This document shows, piece after piece, positions 6,968 through 14,245 of a DNA stretch of 16,190 bases. Position 1 is the stretch's first letter, and each line of letters begins with the position of its first letter. The notes under the pieces are model-generated. The model was not told where the DNA came from, ran no database searches, and was given only the letters and a program-made list of their open reading frames with translations. The stretch spans positions 1-16,190 of the forward strand of contig FR902929.1 in assembly GCA_000438155.1 (NCBI GenBank), in the 5' to 3' direction. The DNA comes from Firmicutes bacterium CAG:95 (GTDB taxonomy: Bacteria; Bacillota; Clostridia; Lachnospirales; Lachnospiraceae). The position numbers and the translations under genes are program-made.

Positions 6968-8140
6968 TTATTTCTTTTCTTCGCGAAGCCGTTTGATAAA
7001 TGCCTCAATCTTTTCCATCGCAATCTGCAGATTTTCCAGGGAATATGCATAGGAAATCCGTAAGAAGCCTTCTCCACAGTCTCCGAATGCCGTACCCGGT
7101 ACAACGGCAACCTTTTCTTCCCTTAAGAGCCGTTCTGCAAATTCATCACTTGTCATGCCGAATTCCTTAATGCAGGGGAATACATAGAAAGCTCCATAAG
7201 GCTCGAAGCACTGCAGCCCCATTTCCTTAAAGGCATGCATTAAATATCTTCTTCTCTGGTTATATGCCTCACGCATCATGGCGATATCTTCATCCCCGTT
7301 TTTCAACGCCTCCACCGCTGCATACTGACTTGTGGTCGGCGCACACATAATCGCAAACTGATGAATCTTCAACATCTGCTGTAAAATCGGCTCCGGAGCA
7401 ACCGCATAACCAAGTCTCCATCCGGTCATCGCATAAGCCTTGGAAAATCCATTGATTAATACGGTTCTCTCCTGCATTCCCGGAAGGCTGACAATGGAAA
7501 CATGCTTCTCTTTATAGGTAAGCTCTGCATAAATTTCATCAGAAATAATAAAGATATCCTTTTCGCGGATGACCTCTGCGATTTCTTCGAGATCCTTCTT
7601 CTCCATAATGGCTCCGGTCGGATTATTCGGAAAAGGAAGAATTAACACCTTTGTCTTATCGGTAATCGCATCACGCAGCTCCTGTGCGGTCAGCCGGAAC
7701 TCATTTTCTTCCTTAAGCTCGATGATCACCGGCTTTGCATTGGCCAGAATTGCACACGGCTCGTAGGAGACGTAGCTGGGCTGCGGAATCAAAACTTCAT
7801 CTCCCGGATTAATCATGGCACGGAGTGCAATATCAATTGCCTCCGATCCACCTACGGTCACAATGACCTCCTTCATCGGATCATAGGTAACCCCCTGTGT
7901 CCTCTGAAGATATGCAGCAATTTCCTGACGTAATTCCTTAAGACCGGTATTGGAGGTGTAAAAGGTACGTCCCTTTTCCAGAGAATAAATACCCTCATCC
8001 CGGATATGCCACGGAGTGTCAAAATCGGGCTCACCCACACCTAACGAAATGGCATCATCCATCTCACTTACAATATCAAAAAATTTACGGATACCCGAAG
8101 GCTTAATCTCTACAATTCTGTCGGATAACGGATTTCTCAT
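6968..8140 (-). CDS. Class I/II PLP-dependent aminotransferase
   Basis: A fold-type I aminotransferase of 390 residues, cytoplasmic, likely acting on an amino acid and 2-oxoglutarate or a similar acceptor. Visible features are SLGVGEPDFDTP (32-43), FYTSNTGLKELR (60-71), the PLP-contacting PNNPTG with N173, SDEIY with D201 and Y204, and the cofactor lysine K234 in GFSKAYAMTGWRLGY. A substrate-carboxylate arginine is in EGFLRISYA near the C-terminus. It resembles the aspartate/aromatic (AspC/PatA-like) group, but the substrate cannot be read from sequence. The ATG overlaps the stop of the Lrp-type regulator (ATGA), so the regulator is probably co-expressed and may respond to its substrate or product. 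Confidence 0.93.
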   Translation of the reverse strand: MRNPLSDRIVEIKPSGIRKFFDIVSEMDDAISLGVGEPDFDTPWHIRDEGIYSLEKGRTFYTSNTGLKELRQEIAAYLQRTQGVTYDPMKEVIVTVGGSEAIDIALRAMINPGDEVLIPQPSYVSYEPCAILANAKPVIIELKEENEFRLTAQELRDAITDKTKVLILPFPNNPTGAIMEKKDLEEIAEVIREKDIFIISDEIYAELTYKEKHVSIVSLPGMQERTVLINGFSKAYAMTGWRLGYAVAPEPILQQMLKIHQFAIMCAPTTSQYAAVEALKNGDEDIAMMREAYNQRRRYLMHAFKEMGLQCFEPYGAFYVFPCIKEFGMTSDEFAERLLREEKVAVVPGTAFGDCGEGFLRISYAYSLENLQIAMEKIEAFIKRLREEKK

Positions 8141-8622
8141 GGCGTAATCATCTCCCTTGTGTCTTCATATTTTTTGCCTAAAATCGTTCCATGATCCTTG
8201 TATTTCTTAAGAACAAAGTGAGTAGCGGTGCTCAATACGCCATCCAGTGTGGATAACTTATCGGATACAAAGCTCGATACCTGCTTTAAGGACTTACCCT
8301 CAAGAGATACCAGGAGATCATAGCCGCCGGAAATCAGATAAACACTGTTTACCTCCGGATACTTGTAAATGCGTTCTGCCAGTTTATCAAACCCCTGACC
8401 TCTCTGTGGTGTAATACGTACCTCGATCAATGCGGTTACCTTTTCAATGTCCGTCTTTTCCCAGTCGATCATGGTATGGTAGCCGCAGATAATACCCTCT
8501 TCTTCTAAAGCTTTCAATTCATTGGCGACATCAATTTCCTCTGCGCCAAGAATCACCGCCAGCTCCTTTACGGAAATGCGGCTGTTCTTTTCGATAATGG
8601 CTAAAATCTGTTCTCTCATCAC
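8137..8622 (-). CDS. Lrp/AsnC family transcriptional regulator
   Basis: A 161-residue regulator with an N-terminal winged helix-turn-helix (about 1-60, ISVKELAVILGAEEIDVANELKAL split over the helices) and a C-terminal RAM/AsnC ligand domain (about 65-150) that binds amino acids in the family. Two starts are possible: GTG at 8622, 9 bases after a perfect AGGAGG (8637-8632), or ATG at 8619, 12 bases after it. I give the first because of spacing. Its stop overlaps the aminotransferase ATG by four bases. It probably controls its own operon in response to an amino acid; no operator could be identified by eye. Confidence 0.93.
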   Translation of the reverse strand: MMREQILAIIEKNSRISVKELAVILGAEEIDVANELKALEEEGIICGYHTMIDWEKTDIEKVTALIEVRITPQRGQGFDKLAERIYKYPEVNSVYLISGGYDLLVSLEGKSLKQVSSFVSDKLSTLDGVLSTATHFVLKKYKDHGTILGKKYEDTREMITP

Positions 8623-8655
8623 TTCTCAAATCCTCCTGAATTCTTATTGTTTTCC

Positions 8656-9633
8656 TTATTCAACCACCCTGTAAATCTCATCCTGTCCCGGTTTATCCAA
8701 GAAACGGACTTCTTCCTCATTGCAGATGATCTTATCATTGCCTGCATTGGTTGTTCCGATTAAGGCCGCCGGAATTCCCTGCTTCCAAAGCTCTTTAAGC
8801 AGCGCCTCACCATCTGCCGCAGCCATGAGAAGTGCTCCTCCCGATATAAGCTGGTACGGATTCACCCCGAGGCATTCACATATCTCAACCGTTTCCTGTA
8901 AAATGGGAATTTTCTTTAAATCTACATTCAGTCCAACGCCTATTTGCCGGGAAAGCTCCCACAATGCACCGAAGATTCCGCCCTGGTGCAGGTCGTGCAT
9001 TGCATAAACGCCGGACTCCACGGCTATGGCAGCCTCTTTCCTCACTGACAAATGCTCTGCGCATTCCGCGGCTCCGGAAAGGAAGCTCTGCGTATAGGCC
9101 TTTTGCAGCTTTTCCCTCTCCGTTTCGAGCAGAATTGCCGTACCCTCTACCGCAGCAAATTTACTCATAATAATATCATACTCTTTTGAAGGGCTTTCGT
9201 ATACCCTCTTTTGTTTCAAATATCCAAAGGCGGTCACACTGATCACCGGGACAGTTACCCGGCTGCTGATTTCGGTGTGTCCACCGGAAATCTGGATGGA
9301 GAGCTCCCTGCAGGTGTCGTCGATTCCACGCATCAGCTCCTGCAATTCTTTTTCTTCCAGCGTCTCCGGAATAGTAAGTGCCAGTGAAATTCCAATGGTC
9401 TGTGCTCCTGCCGCCGCCAGATTATTGTCTGCAGCATAGACCACCAGCCTTCCTGCATCCTTTACCGGTAAGGCAGCTGTCTGTGTCGTTGTTGCGAGTG
9501 TCTCTTCCTTCCATGAGAAAAAGGCGCAGTCCTGTCCCAGTGCTGCACCCTTTTGCATTTCCTCTCTATAAGTTCCGATGCTTCGTAACACGGAACGCTT
9601 TAAAACATTCTCTGTAAGTTTCCCCTGCTTCAT
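8656..9633 (-). CDS. AIR synthase-related (HypE/PurM-fold) protein
   Basis: A 325-residue protein of the AIR synthase superfamily (PurM, HypE, SelD, ThiL fold), which binds ATP or related phosphates. The N-terminal half has LGQDCAF (32-38), AADNNLAAAGAQ (67-78) and ISGGHTE (115-121). The C-terminal half has HDLHQGGIFGALWEL (213-227) and SGGALLMA (264-271). True HypE carries DPTRGG and ends in a conserved cysteine that is carbamoylated; here the motif is DLHQGG and the C-terminus (EIYRVVE) has no cysteine. So it is not a standard hydrogenase maturation protein, and no other hyp gene is visible. It heads the operon with the Lrp regulator (33-base gap) and the aminotransferase. Its substrate is unknown. 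Confidence 0.82.
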   Translation of the reverse strand: MKQGKLTENVLKRSVLRSIGTYREEMQKGAALGQDCAFFSWKEETLATTTQTAALPVKDAGRLVVYAADNNLAAAGAQTIGISLALTIPETLEEKELQELMRGIDDTCRELSIQISGGHTEISSRVTVPVISVTAFGYLKQKRVYESPSKEYDIIMSKFAAVEGTAILLETEREKLQKAYTQSFLSGAAECAEHLSVRKEAAIAVESGVYAMHDLHQGGIFGALWELSRQIGVGLNVDLKKIPILQETVEICECLGVNPYQLISGGALLMAAADGEALLKELWKQGIPAALIGTTNAGNDKIICNEEEVRFLDKPGQDEIYRVVE

Positions 9634-9709
9634 CCTGATTGACCCTGTATATTGCTTATTCCATCTGCCTATAATCGTGTGCTCTTCTTAAAACATGTTG
9701 CAAAAACAA

Positions 9710-11227
9710 TTATTCTGCAGGCTGCTCCGCGGCAGGCGCTGCTTCTCCTGCGGCCGGCTGGGCAGGCTGTTCTGCCGGAGCCGTGCCTGTGGTCAAAGCG
9801 GCAGCAACATTTTTTACATGGTCAATATTGTTGGTGGCAATGGCTGCCATAATTTCATTGTAGGCGTTCGGATCAGAAGTAGCAACTCCGACCGTAGCTG
9901 CTCTCGGTGCCATTTTATAAACACTGGAGTTCACCATTTCCCTGCTGACCTCTGTACCGTTTTCCGTTACCACCTTCCAAAGGTTTGCCTTATATCCAAT
10001 ATGTGCAGACTGCACCGAAACAGAACCGATCGGTGCTCCTTCATTCACATAGATTACCTCTGTGTCAGGATAGGTTTTACTGATAACTTCACTTTCATAG
10101 CGTACTGCATGACCGGGGTCTCTCGTCTCCTCACCATAGATCGTGAATACAAGCTGCTTATCTTCTGTGGTATACCCTTCAATATAAATGGGGGCACCGG
10201 TATTGTTCACAAACCGGAAATCCTTGCCGGCAGATTCCGAAATTGCCGCATCTGCGGAAGGCTCCACATATGTCACAATCATGGAATGGTTATGACGCTC
10301 CGTCACCTCCAGTTCCGATAATAAAACCGCATTATATAAGGTCGTCGAAACCTGACAGATTCCACCTCCCAGACTGTCTACCACCTGTCCGTTCAGATAG
10401 GAGCCTGCAAGGAAATAACCGTTCGCCTCTGAAAAGGGAGATACGGCATCATAGGTTGAAAATTCATCCCCCGGATAAAGGGTCGTTCCATTAATCAATG
10501 CACAGCCGTTCCGCACATTCGCACTTCTGCCGGATCCGGAGGTCTTAAAGCTGGTAGAGAACGTACCAAGTACATCCTTCACTTTGGAAAGCTCCTCGGT
10601 GGTTCCTCTGGCCTCTGCCACGGTAACGATTAATTCAATTCTGCCATTCTCTTTGTCCCATCCATTACACAGATAGTCCTCGACAAGCTGCAGGGATGCA
10701 TCCTCATCCACCTTTTCTCCGTTCTGTCCGGGATTTACAATGAATGCATCGTTTTCACGGGTAAGGGTTGCATCGGAAGCCTCATGATTATAAACCGAAC
10801 ACTGGTCTGCAAGCACCAGACGTAATAATTCCTCATCACAGGAAAACTTAAGCGGAAGAACCCGGTTTTCATGCTGCAAATCCCTGGAAACCTTGTAACG
10901 CTGTACAATATTTCCATGCTGTCCGATGGAAGCTGCCTCATCTATCACCTCTGGATTATTCCAGTGAAATCCGACATCTGCCGGTGTAATCTGCACTTCA
11001 TTGCCGCCTACTGCTATCAGGGTGATCTGCCTTCCGGACCATTCGGCAATTTTCTGATCCATCATGTCCTTTGCTTCTTCGGCAGTCATTCCCCCAAGGG
11101 AGATGTCATCTGCATAAACACCTGCCAGAATGGTATCCCCTTCTGCGGCATGCACCGGCTGTGCCATCATAGTCAGGCAAAGAAATGAGACCACCAGCCC
11201 TAAACACATCGTCTTAAACTTTTTCAT
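9710..11227 (-). CDS. VanW family secreted protein with Ala/Pro tail
   Basis: An exported cell-envelope protein of 505 residues from the ATG at 11227, preferred over an in-frame ATG at 11239 because GAGGG lies 5 bases before it. A signal peptide is clear: a KK-containing start, a hydrophobic core, and likely cleavage after PVHA near residue 27. Next come two YoaR-like putative peptidoglycan-binding segments (about 40-205; the first contains DDISLGGMTAEEAKDMM), then the VanW domain (about 225-365) with GDEFSTYDAVSP and GGGICQVSTTLYNA. An Ala/Pro/Glu/Gln-rich tail fills the last 35 residues or so. VanW occurs in some vancomycin-resistance clusters, but most members are envelope proteins of unknown function and no van gene is present here. 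It follows a 35-residue membrane peptide gene. Confidence 0.9.
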   Translation of the reverse strand: MKKFKTMCLGLVVSFLCLTMMAQPVHAAEGDTILAGVYADDISLGGMTAEEAKDMMDQKIAEWSGRQITLIAVGGNEVQITPADVGFHWNNPEVIDEAASIGQHGNIVQRYKVSRDLQHENRVLPLKFSCDEELLRLVLADQCSVYNHEASDATLTRENDAFIVNPGQNGEKVDEDASLQLVEDYLCNGWDKENGRIELIVTVAEARGTTEELSKVKDVLGTFSTSFKTSGSGRSANVRNGCALINGTTLYPGDEFSTYDAVSPFSEANGYFLAGSYLNGQVVDSLGGGICQVSTTLYNAVLLSELEVTERHNHSMIVTYVEPSADAAISESAGKDFRFVNNTGAPIYIEGYTTEDKQLVFTIYGEETRDPGHAVRYESEVISKTYPDTEVIYVNEGAPIGSVSVQSAHIGYKANLWKVVTENGTEVSREMVNSSVYKMAPRAATVGVATSDPNAYNEIMAAIATNNIDHVKNVAAALTTGTAPAEQPAQPAAGEAAPAAEQPAE

Positions 11228-11243
11228 TTTTTCCCTCATTGCT

Positions 11244-11351
11244 TTATGGCATCAAATATGCTAAAGTTGGAATAATCATAGCAAGTACCAATAATAGAAT
11301 AATCACGGATGATACCATTCTTTTACTTTTTTTATTATTAAAATTAAACAT
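11244..11351 (-). CDS. Small membrane protein of 35 residues
   Basis: A gene too short for usual ORF cut-offs. It starts with ATG at 11351 and stops with TAA at 11246-11244. GAGGTG lies four bases before the ATG, a strong match to the 16S anti-Shine-Dalgarno sequence. The peptide begins MFNFNNKKSKR, a positively charged cytoplasmic end, followed by a single membrane helix of about 20 residues (VSSVIILLLVLAMIIPTLAY), and ends LMP. This fits the positive-inside rule for an N-in protein. It lies 16 bases before the preferred vanW start and has a well-placed promoter at 11375-11403. It could be a small membrane partner of the VanW protein. The layout recalls other tiny Firmicutes membrane families, but I cannot assign one. 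Confidence 0.75.
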   Translation of the reverse strand: MFNFNNKKSKRMVSSVIILLLVLAMIIPTLAYLMP

Positions 11352-11374
11352 TTTTCACCTCTTCATTTGAAAGG

Positions 11375-11403
11375 ATTATATATGAGATTCTATTTTTTTG
11401 CAA
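11375..11403 (-). promoter_or_regulatory. Sigma-A promoter for the small membrane protein and vanW
   Basis: On the minus strand TTGCAA (11403-11398) and a perfect TATAAT (11380-11375) are separated by exactly 17 bases. The predicted start near 11368 gives a leader of about 17 bases that carries the GAGGTG site. The elements lie across the ribosome site and first codons of the opposing plus-strand gene. Confidence 0.72.
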
Positions 11404-12029
11404 GTTTTATTGTATTCTGTATCTGGCTCGGATACGAAATCCACAAGCACCGGAATATGGAAGCAAAAGACTATGAGGCTTTCTGGGATCGTGAGCATGC
11501 CGCCAACAGCACCCGGCGTAAATCCCTTGACGGCCTTAACTATATTACCATCCCGGTCGAAACCTTTCCCTTTGGTCTGGTGCCTCAAAATGAACAGATT
11601 GCGGAATATGAGCAGACAATCCGTGACCTTGCAAAGGAACCGGTTGTGAATCTGACCGGATTTTCCAATACCGATCTGAAGCTCGAATATGGCGCTCCGA
11701 ATATTGATCTGCTGTCTCTCTACGACCAGCGGTATACCACTCTTGTATGTACCCTGCAAAGCTGGGCAGCGCTTCTATATAAAGAAGGACAGCCGCAGGC
11801 GGCCCGTGTTCTGCTTGAATTTGCTATAGATACGCATACAGATATTTATGCCTCCTATGAGCTTTTAGTCCGTATCTATAAGGAGCACTCAGCAGAAGAC
11901 CAAATCGCCGGACTTCTTCCCATGGCACAACAGCTTCATTCTTTAAGCAGGACCAGGATCCTTACTTTTCTTGAAGCTGCCTGTCCCAAGCCGATCTCTG
12001 ACACGGATACCGGTGCCGGTTCGCAGTAG
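11382..12029 (+). CDS. Hypothetical membrane-anchored protein, TPR-like C-terminus
   Basis: The only plus-strand protein gene of the window; I do not recognise it. It has 215 residues from the ATG at 11382, preferred over an in-frame TTG at 11367 because AGGA lies 6 bases before it. Residues 2-18 (MRFYFFASFIVFCIWLG) form a membrane anchor without an obvious cleavage site. A polar, charged linker follows. From about residue 115 the sequence is helical, with a pattern like one or two tetratricopeptide repeats (SWAALLYKEGQPQAARVLLE, then YASYELLVRIYKEH), suggesting a protein-binding surface. The C-terminal ten residues are polar. It converges with the exonuclease gene (26 bases between stops), and its start overlaps the promoter of the opposing operon. 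I cannot point to its own promoter, which must lie within the small membrane gene. Confidence 0.8.
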   Translation: MRFYFFASFIVFCIWLGYEIHKHRNMEAKDYEAFWDREHAANSTRRKSLDGLNYITIPVETFPFGLVPQNEQIAEYEQTIRDLAKEPVVNLTGFSNTDLKLEYGAPNIDLLSLYDQRYTTLVCTLQSWAALLYKEGQPQAARVLLEFAIDTHTDIYASYELLVRIYKEHSAEDQIAGLLPMAQQLHSLSRTRILTFLEAACPKPISDTDTGAGSQ

Positions 12030-12055
12030 GACAGATTCCATGGATCCATCGGGAG

Positions 12056-12811
12056 CTATGTAGAATGCCCGTAAATAAAATAAATCCGGTCTATCAGACG
12101 GCTGGCCTCATTCCGGGTCAGCTTTTCCACATCATAGTCCGGTATTATTTTATGCTGTTCAAGCAAAGAATATAACTTTTGTTTTTGCTGTGGGCGGATC
12201 GGAGACTCTCTTTTTATCTTATAGATAAGCGGGAACGGAGCAAAGGTCTTCTCACGTTCTTCCCATGTCTGCTTCGAAGCCGCTTCACCCAAAGCATTTT
12301 CACAGAATTCCTCACACAATACCGAATAAAGCTGTACCGTGCTTTCTGCATCTCCCAATGCCCGGTGTGCCTGATGCCTGATCCCATAATGCAGGCACAG
12401 ATCTGCAAGTCTTCTGCTTGGAAGCTCCGGCAGATAAATACGGGAAAGCCTCAGGGTATCAAGTCCCAAATGGGACTGCTCCGGCCTCCACAGGTTCTGG
12501 TTCACCGCTGCCTTTTTCAGAAAGGAATAGTCAAACATCACACTGTGTCCCAGAATCACATCATCCTCCAGGAAATCAAGGAGCTGTGGAATCACCGTTT
12601 CACTCCCCTTCGCTTCCAGCAGCTCTTCCTGCGTAATTCCGGTAAGCCCGGTAATCTTTTCCGGAAGTGCGATGCCCGGGCAAACCAGCTGTTGAAAGCG
12701 GTCGATGATCTCGCCATTCCGTACCTTCACGGCACCCACTTCGATGATCTTATCATATTTTGGATTTAAGCCTGTGGTTTCTAAATCCAGGGCAGTGTAA
12801 TTCCCAATCAC
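12056..12811 (-). CDS. DEDDh 3'-5' exonuclease with extra C-terminal module
   Basis: A 251-residue DnaQ/PolC-type exonuclease, likely acting on DNA in repair or proofreading. ExoI is TALDLETTG with D9 and E11, ExoII is LGHSVMFDYSFL with D94, and ExoIII is HQAHRALGDAEST with H149 and D154, so all five metal-binding or catalytic residues are present. The nuclease domain ends near residue 170. The remaining 80 residues include RPQQKQKLYSLL (206-217) and LTRNEASRLIDRI (231-243), a motif style found in small nucleic-acid-associated modules. The start is a GTG at 12811 with a poor ribosome site (AAAAGG about 13 bases away). An in-frame TAA just upstream excludes a longer form. The GTG overlaps the stop of an 11-codon ORF (12843-12808), so coupling is possible. 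It lies downstream of nth. Confidence 0.9.
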   Translation of the reverse strand: MIGNYTALDLETTGLNPKYDKIIEVGAVKVRNGEIIDRFQQLVCPGIALPEKITGLTGITQEELLEAKGSETVIPQLLDFLEDDVILGHSVMFDYSFLKKAAVNQNLWRPEQSHLGLDTLRLSRIYLPELPSRRLADLCLHYGIRHQAHRALGDAESTVQLYSVLCEEFCENALGEAASKQTWEEREKTFAPFPLIYKIKRESPIRPQQKQKLYSLLEQHKIIPDYDVEKLTRNEASRLIDRIYFIYGHST

Positions 12812-12829
12812 TTCGTTTTATAAGCCTTT

Positions 12830-12858
12830 TGCAACTGTTCCATTCCTTCACAGTTGCA
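12830..12858 (-). promoter_or_regulatory. Intercistronic hairpin between nth and the exonuclease
   Basis: TGCAACTGT and ACAGTTGCA (12858-12850 and 12838-12830 on the minus strand) form a perfect 9-bp stem around an 11-base loop. No U-tract follows in either direction, so it is not an intrinsic terminator. It lies directly before the weak AAAAGG ribosome site of the GTG-started exonuclease and could affect its translation or mRNA processing. Confidence 0.45.
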
Positions 12859-12882
12859 TCCTTTCACTAGATACTCTGCTTT

Positions 12883-13551
12883 TTATTGCAGTGGTTTGAC
12901 TTTTCGCTGCTTTCTCATACGCGCCTCGTAATCTGCGCACACATCACGTAAAAAGCACTCTTCGCATTTTGGTGCCGGTGCTTTACAGATCTCACGTCCT
13001 AAGGTAATCAGATGAATGTTGCAGAGAATCCAGTGATCCTTCGGCAGCTTCTTCATCAGATCAAATTCCACCTTCTCAGGTTCCGTTTCTTTTGTAATGC
13101 CAAGCTTCTTTACAATCCGCTTCACATGGGTATCCACAACGATACTGGGGTCATGGTAGATGTTTCCACGAATGACGTTGGCGGTCTTACGTCCAACACC
13201 GGCAAGTGACGTCAGATCCTCTAATGAGCGGGGCACCTGACCGTCATATTTATCACGAAGCGCCTGACAGCAGGCAATGATATTCTTCGCCTTATTATGG
13301 TAAAAGCCTGTTGAATGAATGTCCTGTTCCAGCTCCTTCAGATCTGCATCTGCAAATGCATTCACATCCGGATATTTCACAAACAGCTCCTTCGTTACGA
13401 TATTAACTCTGGCGTCGGTGCACTGTGCACTCAGCATCGTTGCAATTAATAACTGCCATGCACTGTCATGATCAAGGGAACAGCGGTAATCTGTTCCATA
13501 GTGTTCGTCCAGACGCTCCAGTATTATTTTAACTCTATCTGCAATTCTCAT
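12883..13551 (-). CDS. nth: Endonuclease III (DNA glycosylase/AP lyase)
   Basis: A base-excision repair enzyme that removes oxidised pyrimidines and nicks at the abasic site. It has 222 residues from the ATG at 13551, chosen because AGGTG lies 5 bases before it and because a longer in-frame reading would overlap the end of the upstream gene. The helix-hairpin-helix LTSLAGVGRKTANVIRGN (113-130) carries the catalytic lysine K122. D140 in VVDTHVKR is the catalytic aspartate. The C-terminal 4Fe-4S loop is complete: C189-x6-C196-x2-C199-x5-C205. A short basic tail (RMRKQRKVKPLQ) ends the protein. It starts 10 bases after the zinc-ribbon membrane protein gene and precedes the exonuclease, so a three-gene operon is likely. 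Confidence 0.96.
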   Translation of the reverse strand: MRIADRVKIILERLDEHYGTDYRCSLDHDSAWQLLIATMLSAQCTDARVNIVTKELFVKYPDVNAFADADLKELEQDIHSTGFYHNKAKNIIACCQALRDKYDGQVPRSLEDLTSLAGVGRKTANVIRGNIYHDPSIVVDTHVKRIVKKLGITKETEPEKVEFDLMKKLPKDHWILCNIHLITLGREICKAPAPKCEECFLRDVCADYEARMRKQRKVKPLQ

Positions 13552-13561
13552 TTTCGCACCT

Positions 13562-14176
13562 TTAAATTTTCCCGACATCCTGATAGCTTCCACAGTACGG
13601 ACATCGTCCGGTATATCCGGCTGCTGCCTGATAGCTGGCACCGCAGCTTCTGCAGGAAACCGCAGTCATCTTAATCCGGGACGGATCAACCGGTTTGTCA
13701 TCCATCAGTTCTGCTTCCCCGGGGAGAATTTCGTCCCGGACCGATTTCGGATCAAAACTGTATTTCCCCCGATATTCATAAATATCCATCGTCATTCCAA
13801 TAGGATATTCCCCGGAGCCCTTTGACATTCCGGCAGGCAGAACCGCTTCCCGTTCGATTCCTTTTTTATCAAAATAATGTACCTTCACATTGATTGGAAA
13901 TCTTCCGTTTACACGATAGGATGTATTCTCAACATATCCATAGATCTTGGCTTTATATGCATCTCCGTGCTTCTTAATACTGTTCTTTTTAAATTCCGGA
14001 ATCAGAGCGCCAATGATAAAGGCCATTCCCAGTATGACAAACAGCATGGGAATGGCAAGAAATCCAAGACCTCCCGGCGTCCCCCAAAAAGTAAACAAAA
14101 ATACAATTGAAATTGCTCCACCTATCAGTACATAGAACGCTCCCATAATTGCAATAATTTTCTGTGCAACATTCAT
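13562..14176 (-). CDS. Two-helix membrane protein with C-terminal zinc ribbon
   Basis: A protein of unknown function, 204 residues. Two membrane helices lie at about 7-30 and 37-60. The middle region (about 68-155) is strand-rich and resembles DUF3592-type domains (GRFPINVKVHYFDKKG, then a charged stretch). The C-terminus has a zinc ribbon with C175, C178, C192 and C195 (CRSCG, then CPYCG). With both ends on the same side, the ribbon would be cytoplasmic if the short N-terminus is inside. The ATG at 14176 has GGGAG 9 bases upstream, and a strong promoter is seen at 14246-14275. It lies directly before nth. The function is open; a membrane-bound nucleic-acid- or protein-binding role is only a guess. 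Confidence 0.82.
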   Translation of the reverse strand: MNVAQKIIAIMGAFYVLIGGAISIVFLFTFWGTPGGLGFLAIPMLFVILGMAFIIGALIPEFKKNSIKKHGDAYKAKIYGYVENTSYRVNGRFPINVKVHYFDKKGIEREAVLPAGMSKGSGEYPIGMTMDIYEYRGKYSFDPKSVRDEILPGEAELMDDKPVDPSRIKMTAVSCRSCGASYQAAAGYTGRCPYCGSYQDVGKI

Positions 14177-14245
14177 AATGATTCTCTCCCGTTTCTGACA
14201 CTATCGTAACCGTGAAGGTACTGAACAGTTACACACTATTTCATA

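Noticed and set aside
6769..6996. Plus-strand ORFs of 75 residues across the tRNA-Ser and its terminator
   Set aside because: They translate tRNA and terminator sequence; the cloverleaf, promoter and terminator fully explain the region.
8656..9633. Hydrogenase maturation factor HypE
   Set aside because: The C-terminal cysteine and DPTRGG motif are missing, and no hypABCDF or hydrogenase genes are nearby.
9695..10321. A 208-residue plus-strand ORF within vanW
   Set aside because: It is a shadow of the VanW frame: the minus-strand protein has a signal peptide and VanW motifs, while this reading has no recognisable domain or ribosome site.
9710..11227. Vancomycin resistance determinant
   Set aside because: VanW domains are common in envelope proteins, and no VanA/B ligase, VanH, VanX or VanRS partner is present.
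12179..12769. A 196-residue plus-strand ORF opposite the exonuclease
   Set aside because: It lies inside a gene with all DEDDh catalytic motifs on the minus strand; the plus translation is Cys/His/Leu-rich without domain character.
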